From: Taeniopygia guttata
Lineage: Eukaryota; Chordata; Aves; Passeriformes; Estrildidae
Direction: 5' to 3'
Length of the DNA: 64,000 bases
Assembly: GCF_048771995.1 (NCBI RefSeq)
Contig: NC_133030.1
Coordinates: 14,599,501 to 14,663,500 of the forward strand
Shown here: in pieces, positions 48,540 to 58,531 of the stretch
Numbering within the stretch: position 1 is the stretch's first letter
How the letters are laid out: every line of letters begins with the position of its first letter
The notes under the pieces: generated by a model
The model's database searches: none
What the model was told of the DNA's origin: nothing
Seen by the model: the letters and a program-made list of their open reading frames with translations, nothing else
Program-made: the position numbers and the translations under genes

Positions 48540-48955
48540 TGTCAGGAAAATCCACAAACGCCAGAGGTTTATGCCCAAAAAGAGACATGAGGAGTCCTGC
48601 AACTTCATTCAAATAAAGGAAGCGAGTCCACCAGGCCCACAGCATTTTCTCCCTACTGGTTTTGGAGGGTAAAGCCTCCTCTTATCCTAATTCCTGGACA
48701 CCTGTTGCCCTCTTCCTTTCTCCATTTGCTGAGGTACTCAGAAGGCACAGCCTTCCCAAACTGCCTACCACATATTCCCTCCTTGAAGGCACTGTTTTAC
48801 CCCAAACTTTTGAAGTTGAGGCTTATGCCTTCCCTTGTGTACATCAGGAGCCGAGCAATCTGCATTCTATAACAAACCCGCTGCCCAAAGGCAGTGGAGA
48901 CATTAACAGCCATTTCAAAGACCTTCCTTCACCCATGGAATTGTCTGTAAAGACA
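48540..48955 (-). repeat. Provirus 5' LTR
   Basis: About 416 bp; minus-strand ends TGTCTTTACAG... and ...TTTTCCTGACA, giving TGTC/GACA inverted ends. Homologous along its length to the LTR at 45059-45464. Directly inside it on the minus strand, two bases after the CA end, TGGGCTCTGGGTCTGGGA loosely resembles a proline-tRNA primer binding site; too degenerate to be sure. Confidence 0.8.
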
Positions 48956-48990
48956 TTAGCACACATCTTCTATATCAAATATAAGCCTAC

Positions 48991-49610
48991 TGTGAAAAAC
49001 GCCAATCACTTGGTTTTTAAAATTTTAAAAGTTTAATAATAATAAAATGGTTATAAAAATAATAATACAATTAGAGTAATAAAGTTTAGAGTTAGGACAA
49101 TTACAAGACAATAAAAAGCAAAGAATTACAGACGTCCGGATGCTCTCGGACACTAAGTCATGAAAAGCATCCTTTGTGAACAAAGGAATAACCTTAAAAG
49201 CAATAGCCTGTTGTATATTCATATATCTCATACATGATGCATAAATTCCTTGCAAATTAAGAACTTTTCTGGTTTTTGTCAACTTCTTCTCCTTAATCTT
49301 GCTGGTTCCAAAAAGACAGAGAGAAGGTGGAAGAATGTTTGTCTTTTCTGATAAGGAGGCTGTAACTTTTTATGGGCCCCCTTCCCTGACATATCTGTGT
49401 GAAGAGTTTCTCGATTATCTCATCTTCCTACTTGAGCTTGTAACAAATCCTATATCGCAGAGTTTCTATTTTAACATTATGCTGTAACCTAAAACTACAT
49501 TTAGCACACTACTTTAAAGAATTAATACACCATTAACTTTCTAACATTACATATATAATATTCATTGGAACATTTGCGAAACGCCCATCACAAAATACGC
49601 ATTTTTCACA
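48991..49610 (-). mobile_element. Second ERV LTR (620 bp, apparently solo), antisense, next to RIC3 promoter
   Basis: Ends are TGTGAAAAACGCC on the left and GCATTTTTCACA on the right, so the element begins TG, ends CA and has imperfect inverted termini. On the minus strand it carries a CATAAAAAG TATA-like box (plus about 49366-49374) after a GC-rich GGGCCC, and ATTAAA (plus 49033-49038) near its 3' part. It matches an LTR type I recall as abundant in passerine genomes. It is unrelated to the provirus LTRs 35 bp away. Flanks (cctac and ctaat) do not form a clear target duplication, and no primer site follows its 3' edge, so it is probably an old solo LTR. Confidence 0.85.
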
Positions 49611-49868
49611 CTAATGTCTTTCAGTTCGAAGCCATTCCCCTGGGTTTTGTCACTCGACGTAAAAGACTGCTCTTCATCCTTCCTAAAGCTCCCTTCAGAA
49701 GAGCCGTGTCCGAGGCTCAGGGCTCTCCCTCGAGGCCGCAGCCCAGCCCATTCCCTGCAATCCCCACACGTTTCCAGGGCCGCAGCCCATTCTCCGCAAT
49801 CCCCACACGTTTCCAGCGCCTTCTCCCACACCCCCCGCCCGGCCCGCGCTCCCCGGGACTCCCGCGCG

Positions 49869-49890
49869 GCGCCTGCGCGCGCCTGCGCGG
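49869..49890 (+). promoter_or_regulatory. RIC3: Overlapping NRF1-like palindromes
   Basis: GCGCCTGCGCG occurs twice in tandem directly upstream of the start codon (from 49869 and 49879). It resembles the NRF1 consensus (T/C)GCGCA(T/C)GCGC(A/G) with one central mismatch. Typical of CpG-island promoters. Confidence 0.5.
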
Positions 49891-49899
49891 AGCTCCGCC

Positions 49900-50026
49900 A
49901 TGGCGGCCGGGACGTGCTGCCGAGTGGCCGCCGTGTCCTGCCTGGTGCTTTGCCTCTCCCTGCTCCTGCCCCGGGCCTTCCTGCCCCGGGCCGGCAGGCA
50001 GGAGCCCGGCGCCGCGCCGCCCGAGG
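49900..50026 (+). CDS. RIC3: RIC3 exon 1: N-terminus with first hydrophobic segment
   Basis: RIC3 is an ER membrane chaperone that promotes folding and assembly of nicotinic acetylcholine receptors, notably alpha7, and affects 5-HT3 receptors (family knowledge). Exon 1 encodes 42 residues plus the first base of Gly43. The start ATG at 49900 lies in a strong context (GCCATGG) right behind the NRF1-like sites. Residues 9-27 are hydrophobic (SCLVLCLSLLLP core), a signal peptide or first membrane segment as in other vertebrates, followed by Arg-rich PRAGRQEP and a Pro-rich stretch. The donor is GTAAGA at 50027. Exons 1 to 5 join without frame breaks for about 223 residues; the remaining C-terminal exon or exons lie beyond the window (human RIC3 is about 369 residues as I recall). 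Confidence 0.93.
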
Positions 50027-53000
50027 GTAAGAGGCCGCTCCTCGCCGCCGCCCCTCCTTGTCCCCCCCCCCTCCGCCCCGGGACGCCGCGGTGCCGCTCG
50101 GGGTGAGCCCGGGCCGCGCGGGCTCCGTGAGGGGCCGGGGCTGCCCGCGGGGAGCTCCGTGAGGGGCCGGGGCTGCGCGCAGGGAGCTCAGGTGTGCCTG
50201 CTGTGCAAACCTCGCGTAGTTCCCTCTTGGTTCCCTCCCCCGTGCACCTTCCTTAGCGACGTGTGGAGTGCCGGAGGATTCATTCGTGGTTGCCGCTGAC
50301 ATCTACTTTCTTCTTCTTTTGAGTAGTTTAAAAACTTCAGAATATCGTTTTGTTTATGTGCGAGGTATTAAAGCTTCCCGAAAAGTGGCATACTCATTCC
50401 TTTTTTTTTCCGTTTGTTTTGGTTTTTTTCATTGCAGTACATCCTTTCATTATATTGCTAATTTGTGTATGGAATGTTTTCGTTGTTATATTTGAAATAA
50501 AAAATTCATTTGAATAGTTTTCATTATTCAGTTTCCTACACCAGCGTTTTGGACTTTTGTTTTCATGCACCACATTCTCATAATGCTGAGGCCACGTGGT
50601 GGCTTCTTTCAGGCTCCTGTCCTGTCCTTGTGGCCCCCCAAGCTGTGTCCTCTGTGCCTGCCCTCCCACTCTGCATGTCCTCTCTTTGAGTTCTCAAGGA
50701 GTGGGTTCATACAAGCATCTCCCATCCTTTTTATGCTCATTGCCTTGTCCTGTAGAGGTTATTTTTTCCCAAGGCACTTCACAAGAGTAACTGGTATCAT
50801 AACCCTTAGTCTTGGCAGAGAGGGAGTTTTGCCCACAAGCCATAGGTAAGGCTGGTGAGAGCACAGAGAACTTACAAGTTCTTCAGGGTGCTGTCCATCA
50901 GGGACTGACATTCACTGACTGTGTCTTCTGCATCCTTCCAACAGGCTGGTTCTTCCATGTCTGCACTCTTCAGTGATGTGGATTTCATTTAGTATTTCAT
51001 TTCAGGGTTTTCTGTGGGCCTTCAGGCTGAAGTTGCTGCTAAAACAGTGTTACCTTGAAGCCAAATACAGGATTTCCATGCCACAACAGCCCTTTCATGG
51101 TTAGCAGGTGTATTTTTGGTCTTTAAGAACTTGAGAGTAGGTTGGTCAGCACTGTAGATCTGCAGGTTTACAGTTCCATTGGAGGATCTCCTCACACTGA
51201 AAACCCATAAAGGTCCAGCAGCCAGCACAGGTGAGGACTGTGGAGTCACCTGCCCAAAGCAGGGAGATGGCACCTGGCTCCCCATTAACCTCTGCCTCTG
51301 CACAGCTCCCAACTGATCCCTCAGTGGTTCCAGATGATGGAATTTGACACACCCTTTTCCCACAGCAATGCAGTCTTAAACACTTAACAGTTAGTGTTGT
51401 GGTGCTCCTTTTTTTGGCTGCAGGTTGATCTGACAGAAGATGGCTTTAAAAATCCCAACAAACTTGGCCTCCAACTATCTTCAGTGCCCCCCAAATATTT
51501 TCAGTGCCATCTGTTGAATGAATGATGTTCATACCTATTCTAGCACAGCTGTTCCTGAGCAGTGCGGTGATAGGGTGGCTTAATCACAGCTGCAGATAAA
51601 TGCTTAAAATAGGTAACATAAATACTCTCTACATCCTCAATATTGTAAATACTTGCCATCATTCCTGCAGAGATCCCAGGACAGCACAGGCTCCCAGTGT
51701 TGCTCCCCTCTTGCACCCCAGCACCTGCCTTTGGCTGAGGATGTAATAACTCACCTCAGCTGGTTAGTTTCAGATGAGAGTTTATAGCCCGTATTTCCAG
51801 CTTGATAGCAAGGACTTCGTTACACCTGCTCTGTAGACCAAATTGTATTTCACCTGAAGTTATTTTTTTTATTGGAAGAATAAATCTTGATTGAACCACT
51901 TAATTCATATCTCTGTCATAAGTTGTCCTCCTCAGTGCACTGATAACTGCAGTTACCTGGCAGGAGTTTTAGGGGCTTGAGGTAATAATGTAATTCTTGA
52001 AGTTAATAAAGTGCTTATGGTAGTCTGGGGGGCAAACTATCTCTGAATAAAACATGCTTAAAATTTAGTACCATTTGTTAGAACTCAGTGTTACCAGAAG
52101 GTTTTTTATCAAAACAGGCTTTAGGCATGGGAATGGAACTTTCTCTAATAAAGTCATTTTCAGAGGTCTCTTTTAGAAAAATGGTGAGCATTGAACTATA
52201 GAAGTTAATACTATCTTCCAGATAGGAATGTTGTTCTTTTTCACAGTTATAATTTCATGTATATGACAAAGTTTATGTAAAGAACTTAACTGTGTTTGTA
52301 TCACATTCCTAGTTGACTTCATAGACAGGCATTGGAATGTTTATATTTTGTTAAAGAGGAGTAAAAAGGGGACCTACTAGCAGTTTTAAAAACACATTTG
52401 AAGTCTAGTGTTCATAAATATATGCCATGCATTTTGTAAAGCCACTTTCTAAGTTGGTAGTTTCAGATAAATCTTACAAATAATCAAGTGGCATCAGCAT
52501 TACCAAAAAAATATATAACAATTCAGGTAACCCCCCTGCTCAACTTGAATTTGTGCAATGCAATCTGTTGCCTGCTGGTGTCCTGAAGAAAATGATGTGG
52601 CAGAGACACATATTACCTAAACTAAGAGTTGCTGAATAGTACAGTAACATAAGTCTACATGACTTTATAAATAGTTCAGTTGGGCTCAGTAGCAATTCCT
52701 AAAACCCATTAAGTAGAACACATAGCAGCTTTAATGGAAAAAAGATGCTTGAATGATCAGAGTATCATCATCTGGTTGGTTTGGTTGTATTCACTGTGTT
52801 GTAAATAGAGATTTTAAGAATTGCTTCTTTTTAGTTGAGTGTTAATATTGTTACAAGATTAAAAACCCCACCGTCATTCTCATGTGAAAATGCCATTAAG
52901 GACTTCATCTACATTCAGAAACTACAGCCTTTTAAACAACACAAATGTTTGCTGGGACATAGTCTCATTTTTTGACTTCAGGCTCTGAAGAGACTGGGTT

Positions 53001-55680
53001 AAACAAAACAAGCTCTGCTTGCCCTGTAGCTGGTTTGCAAAGTTGATCTGAAGCATTAAAACTGACAACATTATTAAATGTGCAGGATAAATCCGAGGTA
53101 AAAAGATTGCAAAGCCGGGTAGGGTGTGTTTGGAGGGAGTTAGCACACACAGCAATGTCTGCATAAAGGCAGCCCTTGGGCTGTCACAGGGGAGTAGAGA
53201 AATACTTCAAAAACAGAACAGCACTTTGGCACTTCAAAGCTAACCAGAGTTAGTGCTCTTCCCACAGCATTCCCACAACAGGAAAATGTCCTGTTGAAGT
53301 ACACACCAACCCCACTGGCAGCTGGGTAGGGCAGCAAGCAAGGACCCAAGACATGCCCTTCTGTGCTCATCAAGTGTCACTTGATTTTCTTGATGTCATG
53401 TTATTGTTTCTCTATGTTATTGTCTCCATTTGTTTCATCCCTGGAAGTGTGGAATCTTGTTCAGGTCACAGTGGCACCCAAATTGTTACATTTTCCATTT
53501 ATGTATTTAAATGTGCATTTAAGAGCTTTGTGCATATGCTGTTTTCAAGTTGCTTGTGCCCTCAATTTCCTGTGTAATTCGCATGGGTTCTTCACAATAA
53601 AAAAACTATGGAAGATAGTATTTGTTTATTAAGGAAATAATTATAGAAGTGTAAAATCAATAGGGTAGGTTTAGAAATAGGAGTCAAGAAATTCCCCTTT
53701 AAAATTACCTTGATGATGAAACGTCTAATGTCTGTCCTCTTGCCCTGATTATATTTAATTCAATTGAATCTTTTAAAGCACAAATGAGGGCTTGTGGATA
53801 ATTTAGAAAACTATTCACTTTAAATACATTTTCACGTTTGTCAATTATTTTCTGCTTTTTTAATATCTCTCTTTTTTAAAAATAATATTTGCATAAGGTG
53901 TTTTATAAGTGTTTACCTACCCTGCTGCTTCATCCCTGCCTTAGTGATGCTTCTCTCTGCACGACATCACACTCATTTCCACAGTGACCTACTGCTGCAG
54001 GGCATTGTTGCTGGAGCAGGGGGACTTTCTTGTAAAAAAGATGCTATGCTTTCCATCACAGACTTTGAATAATTCACTAAAATTTAAGTGCATGATAACA
54101 GCTTCCTCGAAATTAAGCTAATCTGAGAGTGGCTTTGGTCAGTGGTAGTGTACCCTGGCAGTTACACTAAAGAGCTCATGGAATGTGTGCTATCATCTAC
54201 AAGAAAAAATGTGTTTTTAATAGTGGAACTTCATGAATTATTGATACCACTTCCTAGTAAGTGTTTACTGCAATTTTCTGTGCTCAGGAATTTAGCTGCC
54301 TATGATGGTGTTTCCTAGCAAGACCAAATGTTAATTAAATTTTTCTCTTGTGTCTCATAAAAGCACTTGCAGCTGCATACTTGCAGAAGTAAAGTCAGCT
54401 ATTAGCAGCGCCACTTCAAACCTGCTTTTCATTTACCTTCTGCAAGCACAGGCAGCTTGTCCCAGCACCAGGCAGCAGCGTCCAGGCCACGTCTGCCAGG
54501 GAGGGGGAGTTTCCAGCTGGGATCAGGGAGTGAGCTGCAGCCCAGCCTGGCAATCCCATCTCTGGTGTTTCCATCCAGCGCCTCCCACCACCAGATTCCA
54601 TGGCAGAGTAGCTGAGTAACTCAGCTCAACACCAGTAGGTGGATGGGAGTGCAGGTGCACATCCAAGCTGGATATGGAGATGGAAAGCAGGATGTCAGCT
54701 ACACAGTCGAGTAAAATAGTGAATTTCACAGCAAAACTGTTGAATTGATGGCAGCAAGAAAATAGAATAATGCATGAGCTTAAATTTATCGAAGTTCTTG
54801 CGCCCTTCAGTTGCGTGAAATCATTTGCGGCACCATTTCAGCTCTCTGCAGTCATACTCTGGCATCTGTACATCCATTTATGCTTGCTCTCCTTTCTTGT
54901 GTTAAATTAGCTCTGCCTAGAAAGGTTACAAACCTCTAAATTTTTTTCCCCTTCTAAAATGCCAAAGATAATATGTCCTGAGCTATATTCAATCTCCTTT
55001 CTCACACTGCTTTACCTTAGACTTTTTAAGGAGAACAGCTTGAGGTAAAACCACTTTTCTTAATCTTTCATTACTCACTTGGTAAAATGAGGTAAAATAC
55101 TATTCTTACAGCAAGTGCCAAAAATCTGTGCTGGGCAAACACTGCAGTCGTGTGTCAGGGTGTCAGGTGGTTAATGGTTTGGACATTAATGCATTTACAC
55201 ATTAAATGCCTTTGGGCAATATTGAAAGATCAGGCTCACAGTGGAAAACTGATACATTGTTGGGGGATCTTGAGGAGAGAAACAAGTAGGAATCTGACAT
55301 TTTATCCTGCTGGAGATGCTAATTTGTTTGGTATTCGGACAAGAATATACTTATTAAAATCTCTGTTTTGTAAATTGCTTGTCAGCTCTTTCTCTGCTTA
55401 AAATCAGGATATTTTAATTGTATGATTCTACTCCTAATAGTGTAGGAGTAGAACTGCTAGGAGTAAATGGCTTTAAGTAAAACCTAACTCCCAGCACTGC
55501 ACATCACAAGAGTCTGAGGGCTGAACTTACAGACTTAGTCCAACAAGTTACTTACTCATCAGTGGTGGTGAATTTACAAGCAGAGAAAATAGGTCACTTG
55601 CACCTGCCGCAGGTTTATGATACATGTGAAAGGGTGGAAAGGAAAAGGAGGGAAATGATCATTGTGTGGTTTTTTTGCAG
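50027..55680 (+). other. RIC3: RIC3 intron 1
   Basis: The intron is 5654 bp. Its first 200 bases are CpG-rich with the 32-bp near-duplication; the rest is AT-rich. I see no other exon. A short hairpin lies near its 3' end (55426-55453). No transposon was recognised. The acceptor TTTTTTTGCAG at 55670-55680 is strong. Confidence 0.85.
55426..55453. repeat. 11-bp hairpin in RIC3 intron 1
   Basis: TTCTACTCCTA and its exact reverse complement TAGGAGTAGAA are separated by six bases (ATAGTG). A further partial copy TAGGAGTAAA follows at about 55458. Too short to call an RNA gene. Confidence 0.8.
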
Positions 55681-55904
55681 GGAAGCTCGGTCGCTTTCCA
55701 CCGAGGATGCATTCCCACGCCACCCCCGACAGCCGAGCTGTCCCTCATTTTCCAAGGTCTCACCTTACTGAAGCAGTTGCCAAAGCCAAGGCAGGTGGAG
55801 GTGGTAGTGGAAGCACTGGTGGAAGTGGAAGAGGCCTTGTGGGACAGATTATCCCTATATATGGATTTGGCATCTTCTTATATATTCTGTACATTTTATT
55901 TAAG
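55681..55904 (+). CDS. RIC3: RIC3 exon 2: linker and transmembrane segment
   Basis: It completes Gly43 and encodes 74 residues (44-117), ending in phase 0 at a Lys. It starts KLGRFPPRMH, has HFPRSHLTEAVAKAKAGG (about residues 65-82), a Gly/Ser-rich linker (residues 81-93) and then GLVGQIIPIYGFGIFLYILY (residues 94-113), the strongly conserved membrane segment of RIC3. Flanked by CAG at 55678-55680 and the donor GTAAGA at 55905. The linker is of the low-complexity kind that varies in length between species. This exon makes the RIC3 assignment certain. Confidence 0.96.
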
Positions 55905-55960
55905 GTAAGACCAACATAAATTGAAAAGTCAGGGAAATAAAAAATTTGTGGAAAAAAATT

Positions 55961-55969
55961 ATACTCTCA
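55961..55969 (+). repeat. Left copy of 9-bp flanking direct repeat (target-site duplication)
   Basis: ATACTCTCA directly before the LTR start TGTGAC; an identical copy lies at 56352-56360 directly after the LTR end TTTACA. The true duplication may be the inner 5 or 6 bases, the rest being chance or part of the LTR end. Confidence 0.85.
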
Positions 55970-56351
55970 TGTGACAAGCACATTTCTCTCCCTCTCATGA
56001 TTTTTCATAGAGGTGCACAGAGAGAAATGAAAGAGCAAACAATTTCTATTTCTGCTCCTTGTTCTTCCTATGTGGAATGTGTTTGGAGAATTGTTTATCT
56101 GGAGTGAGTGCTTGATTGGATTCTGGTGAGGATTGTTTGAGCCTGATGGCCAATCCAACCCACCTGTGGCTGGACTCTCGGGAGAGGGCCACGAGTTGTG
56201 TTAGTTAGAGAAAGTAGTATGTAGTTTTAGTATCCTCCTTTTATATAGCATATTGATGTATTTTAGCATAGTTATAATAAAGAAATTATTCAGCCTTCTG
56301 AATTGAGTCAGACATCATCATTTCTTCCCATTGGGTTCACCTGCATTTACA
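55970..56351 (+). mobile_element. Solo LTR of an endogenous retrovirus, sense to RIC3
   Basis: A 382-bp element starting TGTGACAAGCAC and ending GCATTTACA, with AATAAAG at about 56277 followed by TTCAGCCTTCTGAATTGAG and a CATCATTTCTTCCCATTGGG 3' part. I recall this LTR type as common in songbird genomes. Perfect 9-bp direct repeats flank it, so it inserted as a retrovirus and later recombined to a solo LTR. It carries its own polyadenylation signal in the same orientation as RIC3 transcription. Confidence 0.9.
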
Positions 56352-56360
56352 ATACTCTCA
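56352..56360 (+). repeat. Right copy of 9-bp flanking direct repeat
   Basis: ATACTCTCA, identical to 55961-55969. Confidence 0.85.
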
Positions 56361-56858
56361 TTTCAGTACATTGTTCCATTTCAGCTGTGCTCAAAAAACG
56401 CTTATGCTGGACCTTTGCCTGGTGGTCAAAAGACTGGACTATCCTGTGGGTTTTCCTATTGCAAAGACTGTAGAATGCAGGGAAGGATTTCTCTGATCCT
56501 GCATTGGCCTCTGACTTCTTAAAATTTAAGGTTTTTTTTTCCTCCTGGAAAATGTTCACATCCAGAGTAATGTTAGATTAGTTTTGACTATACACATAGT
56601 ATTCTTTTTCCTGTTGTATGTGGCTACACTTTATATCTACTCTATATGTCACATGTTGTTATTTATTCCAAGAGTCTGATAGGAGTTTTCAGCTGGCAAT
56701 ATCTTCCAGGCATATTTCATATTTTTGCTGGTGGGTGTGCTTTTCCATGGCTGCCTTCTGGCCTATTTCAGTTTTCTGTATTTTTTCCCATTGCCTCTGG
56801 GGCTTATCTTTTACTATTGTTGTAACTGATAGAAGGGCCATGTTCTTGTTCTCATCAG

Positions 56859-56937
56859 CTGGCTTCCAAGGGAAGAACTACTCCTGCAGAGCGGAAATGC
56901 ACCCCTGCTACACCTGGGAACATGAAGAGGAAAATCA
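56859..56937 (+). CDS. RIC3: RIC3 exon 3: basic cytosolic/luminal juxtamembrane segment
   Basis: This 79-bp exon encodes 26 residues (118-143), LASKGRTTPAERKCTPATPG then NMKRKI, plus the first base of Thr144. It follows directly on the membrane segment and is rich in Lys, Arg, Thr and Pro, matching the corresponding human segment in layout. Acceptor CTCATCAG at 56851-56858, donor GTGAGT at 56938. Lower conservation than exon 2 is expected here. Confidence 0.92.
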
Positions 56938-58437
56938 GTGAGTATGGCTCTGAGTTTTATCTGTGTAGCTGTTGATTCTGTAATGGTCCAACAGGGTTCT
57001 TCAGGTTCTGGGCGCACTGTAAAGATGATATTCCCTCCCACCCAAAAAACCAAAAAAAAACCCCAAAAAACCAACCAAAAACAAGCCAGAATCTCCTGCT
57101 CATTCTGTGGAATGAGCAAGAGTTCAAAAGAATTACTGCGCTGTCACTTTGTAATCTCATTCAGCCCATGAGGCTGTGATAGCAGCCTGATCCCAAGCCC
57201 CTCTGGAAGAAATGGCTTTTCATGAGGTTTGCTGAATTAACTGCATGGATTTGCTGAAATGCCATGCCGCTAATGATTAAAAATGGATAATAGGATGTCC
57301 AGTTATAATTATTGTATAATCCCTAACAGTCTAGTAAGAGCATAGAAAGATACCATGAAAGCTAGTTTAATTTTTTTGAATTGGCAAATTCTTTAGCCAT
57401 CATCAGGCACTTCCCTATTTGTCTTTTTATTGCAATGCAGTTTTCATGCATGCAATAAAGAAAGCAAAACATTCTGAAATGTTAATTTGATTCTACTTAA
57501 ACATTGGTGAGATAGATTCAAGTATTTGTAGGCACTTATTAGATAAATTAATAAGTTTACTACTGAGGATTGGAAGAGTAGTTACCATTACAGCATTTAA
57601 ATGCGTTGTGTTTAGCTGGCTAAACTGTAATAGGGAAGAAGAGTACTTAGGGCTTTACAGAAAGTGGTAGCAGGAAGGTAATTCTCTTAACATAGCTGTA
57701 ATTTTCTTGACGTTAATGCACATATTAGGAATACCTAATGTGCTCAGTGCTGTAGATTGTGTTTCCAATGCACTCATGCTGCGTTGTGCCTGGCAATTTT
57801 GGGCAATACATTAGTAATGGTAATTATATTTTTTTTTTCTCTGATGCTTGGTGAAAGAAAGTAACTTTGCAGTAAGTTAACTTTGCCATCATTATATCCC
57901 AAAGAACGAACAGTGAAAATTATTCTGCCTTTTTTTAGAGCTCTTCATTTATATTCCTAAAGCATTCGTGGCAAGCTGTACCACAGCAGGGGACAGGTCA
58001 CTGGATTAGGAACCTGAAGACTGAGTCACATAGTGACTTGGAGGAAGTAACTTCCTTTCTCTTTACCAATTCCCCTTCCTCTTCTTTTAAAATCTCAGAC
58101 ATGCAAAATTATTACATCAGTGTTGCATTAAGTCATGACAATCTGTGTAGGATAGAGGTCTTTCTAAAAGCAGGATGTTTGCTGATGGATTTCTCCATTC
58201 CCACGATGTTGAAGTTCCACTGTGCCTTTGTGCTGCTTAAATGGGTGTAATATTGGTATTATTCTTCACCTTCTTAGGCCAGGAAAAGTAGGCAAAACTC
58301 TCTAAGCTGAATGTTTTAGTTTCCTCAAAGGCAGTTTGGTTTGGAACAGCATTTGCTATCTGTGATAATGGGACAGGGATACATTTTCAAGGCTCCTAGT
58401 GACAGATCTTGGGATTTTTTTTTGTTTTGTTTTACAG
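56938..58437 (+). other. RIC3: RIC3 intron 3
   Basis: The intron is 1500 bp. A low-complexity A/C-rich patch lies at 57040-57085 (CCAAAAAAAAACCCC type). No exon or LTR seen. It ends in the strong acceptor TTTTGTTTTACAG. Confidence 0.85.
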
Positions 58438-58531
58438 CTGACTATGAGCTCACTCAACTCCAGGAAAGACTGAGAGAGACAGAAGAAGCAATGGAAAAAT
58501 TAATCAACAGAGTAGGACCTATGTATGACAG
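58438..58531 (+). CDS. RIC3: RIC3 exon 4: start of coiled coil
   Basis: This 94-bp exon completes Thr144 and encodes 30 residues (145-174), DYELTQLQERLRETEEAMEK then LINRVGPMYD, plus two bases of Arg175. The heptad pattern of Leu, Leu, Leu, Ala, Met, Leu and charged residues is the conserved RIC3 coiled coil, which supports self-association in family members. The donor is GTGTGT at 58532, weaker than the others. Confidence 0.94.

Larger units (their letters stand above)
45059..48955 (-). mobile_element. Degraded gammaretrovirus-like (class I) endogenous provirus, antisense
   Basis: A roughly 3.9-kb element bounded by two related LTRs, read right to left. The order on the minus strand is 5' LTR (48955 to 48540), a short leader and unrecognisable gag/protease remnant, reverse transcriptase pieces (about 47600 to 47230), connection and RNase H pieces (46880 to 46240), integrase pieces (46235 to 45956), a possible env membrane segment (about 45660 to 45560), then the 3' LTR (45464 to 45059). 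It is much shorter than a complete 8 to 9-kb provirus, and all coding parts carry stops and frameshifts, so it cannot produce virus. The LTRs have diverged visibly and differ by indels, indicating an old insertion. No matching target duplication was found. Confidence 0.85.
49680..50200 (+). promoter_or_regulatory. RIC3: RIC3 CpG-island promoter and first exon region
   Basis: GC and CpG density rises sharply just after the LTR ends and falls again in intron 1. No TATA box is seen near the coding start. The upstream half contains a duplicated block (about 44 and 39 bases) built on GGCCGCAGCCCA...GCAATCCCCACACGTTTCCAG at 49734-49777 and 49778-49816. A 32-bp near-duplicate (GCTCCGTGAGGGGCCGGGGC) follows at 50122 and 50154 in the intron. 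Transcription start is likely in 49700-49880 but cannot be placed. Confidence 0.8.
55905..56858 (+). other. RIC3: RIC3 intron 2, carrying a solo LTR
   Basis: The intron is 954 bp, of which about 390 bp (55970-56351) is an inserted retroviral LTR with its target duplication. The remainder is unremarkable AT-rich DNA. Confidence 0.9.

Noticed and set aside
48948..49622. AAAGACATTAG at 48949 and its reverse complement CTAATGTCTTT at 49611 flank the 620-bp LTR region
   Set aside because: Eleven bases match in inverted, not direct, orientation and are 35 bases away from the left LTR edge, so this is not a target duplication; I treat it as coincidence unless a dot plot shows a longer inversion.
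49562..50302. 246-codon minus-strand open frame over the RIC3 CpG island
   Set aside because: Low stop frequency in GC-rich DNA explains it; it is Arg/Gly/Ala-rich, overlaps RIC3 exon 1 antisense and extends into LTR sequence.
57040..57085. A/C-rich stretch as a satellite or G-quadruplex-like element
   Set aside because: Irregular low-complexity sequence without a fixed period.
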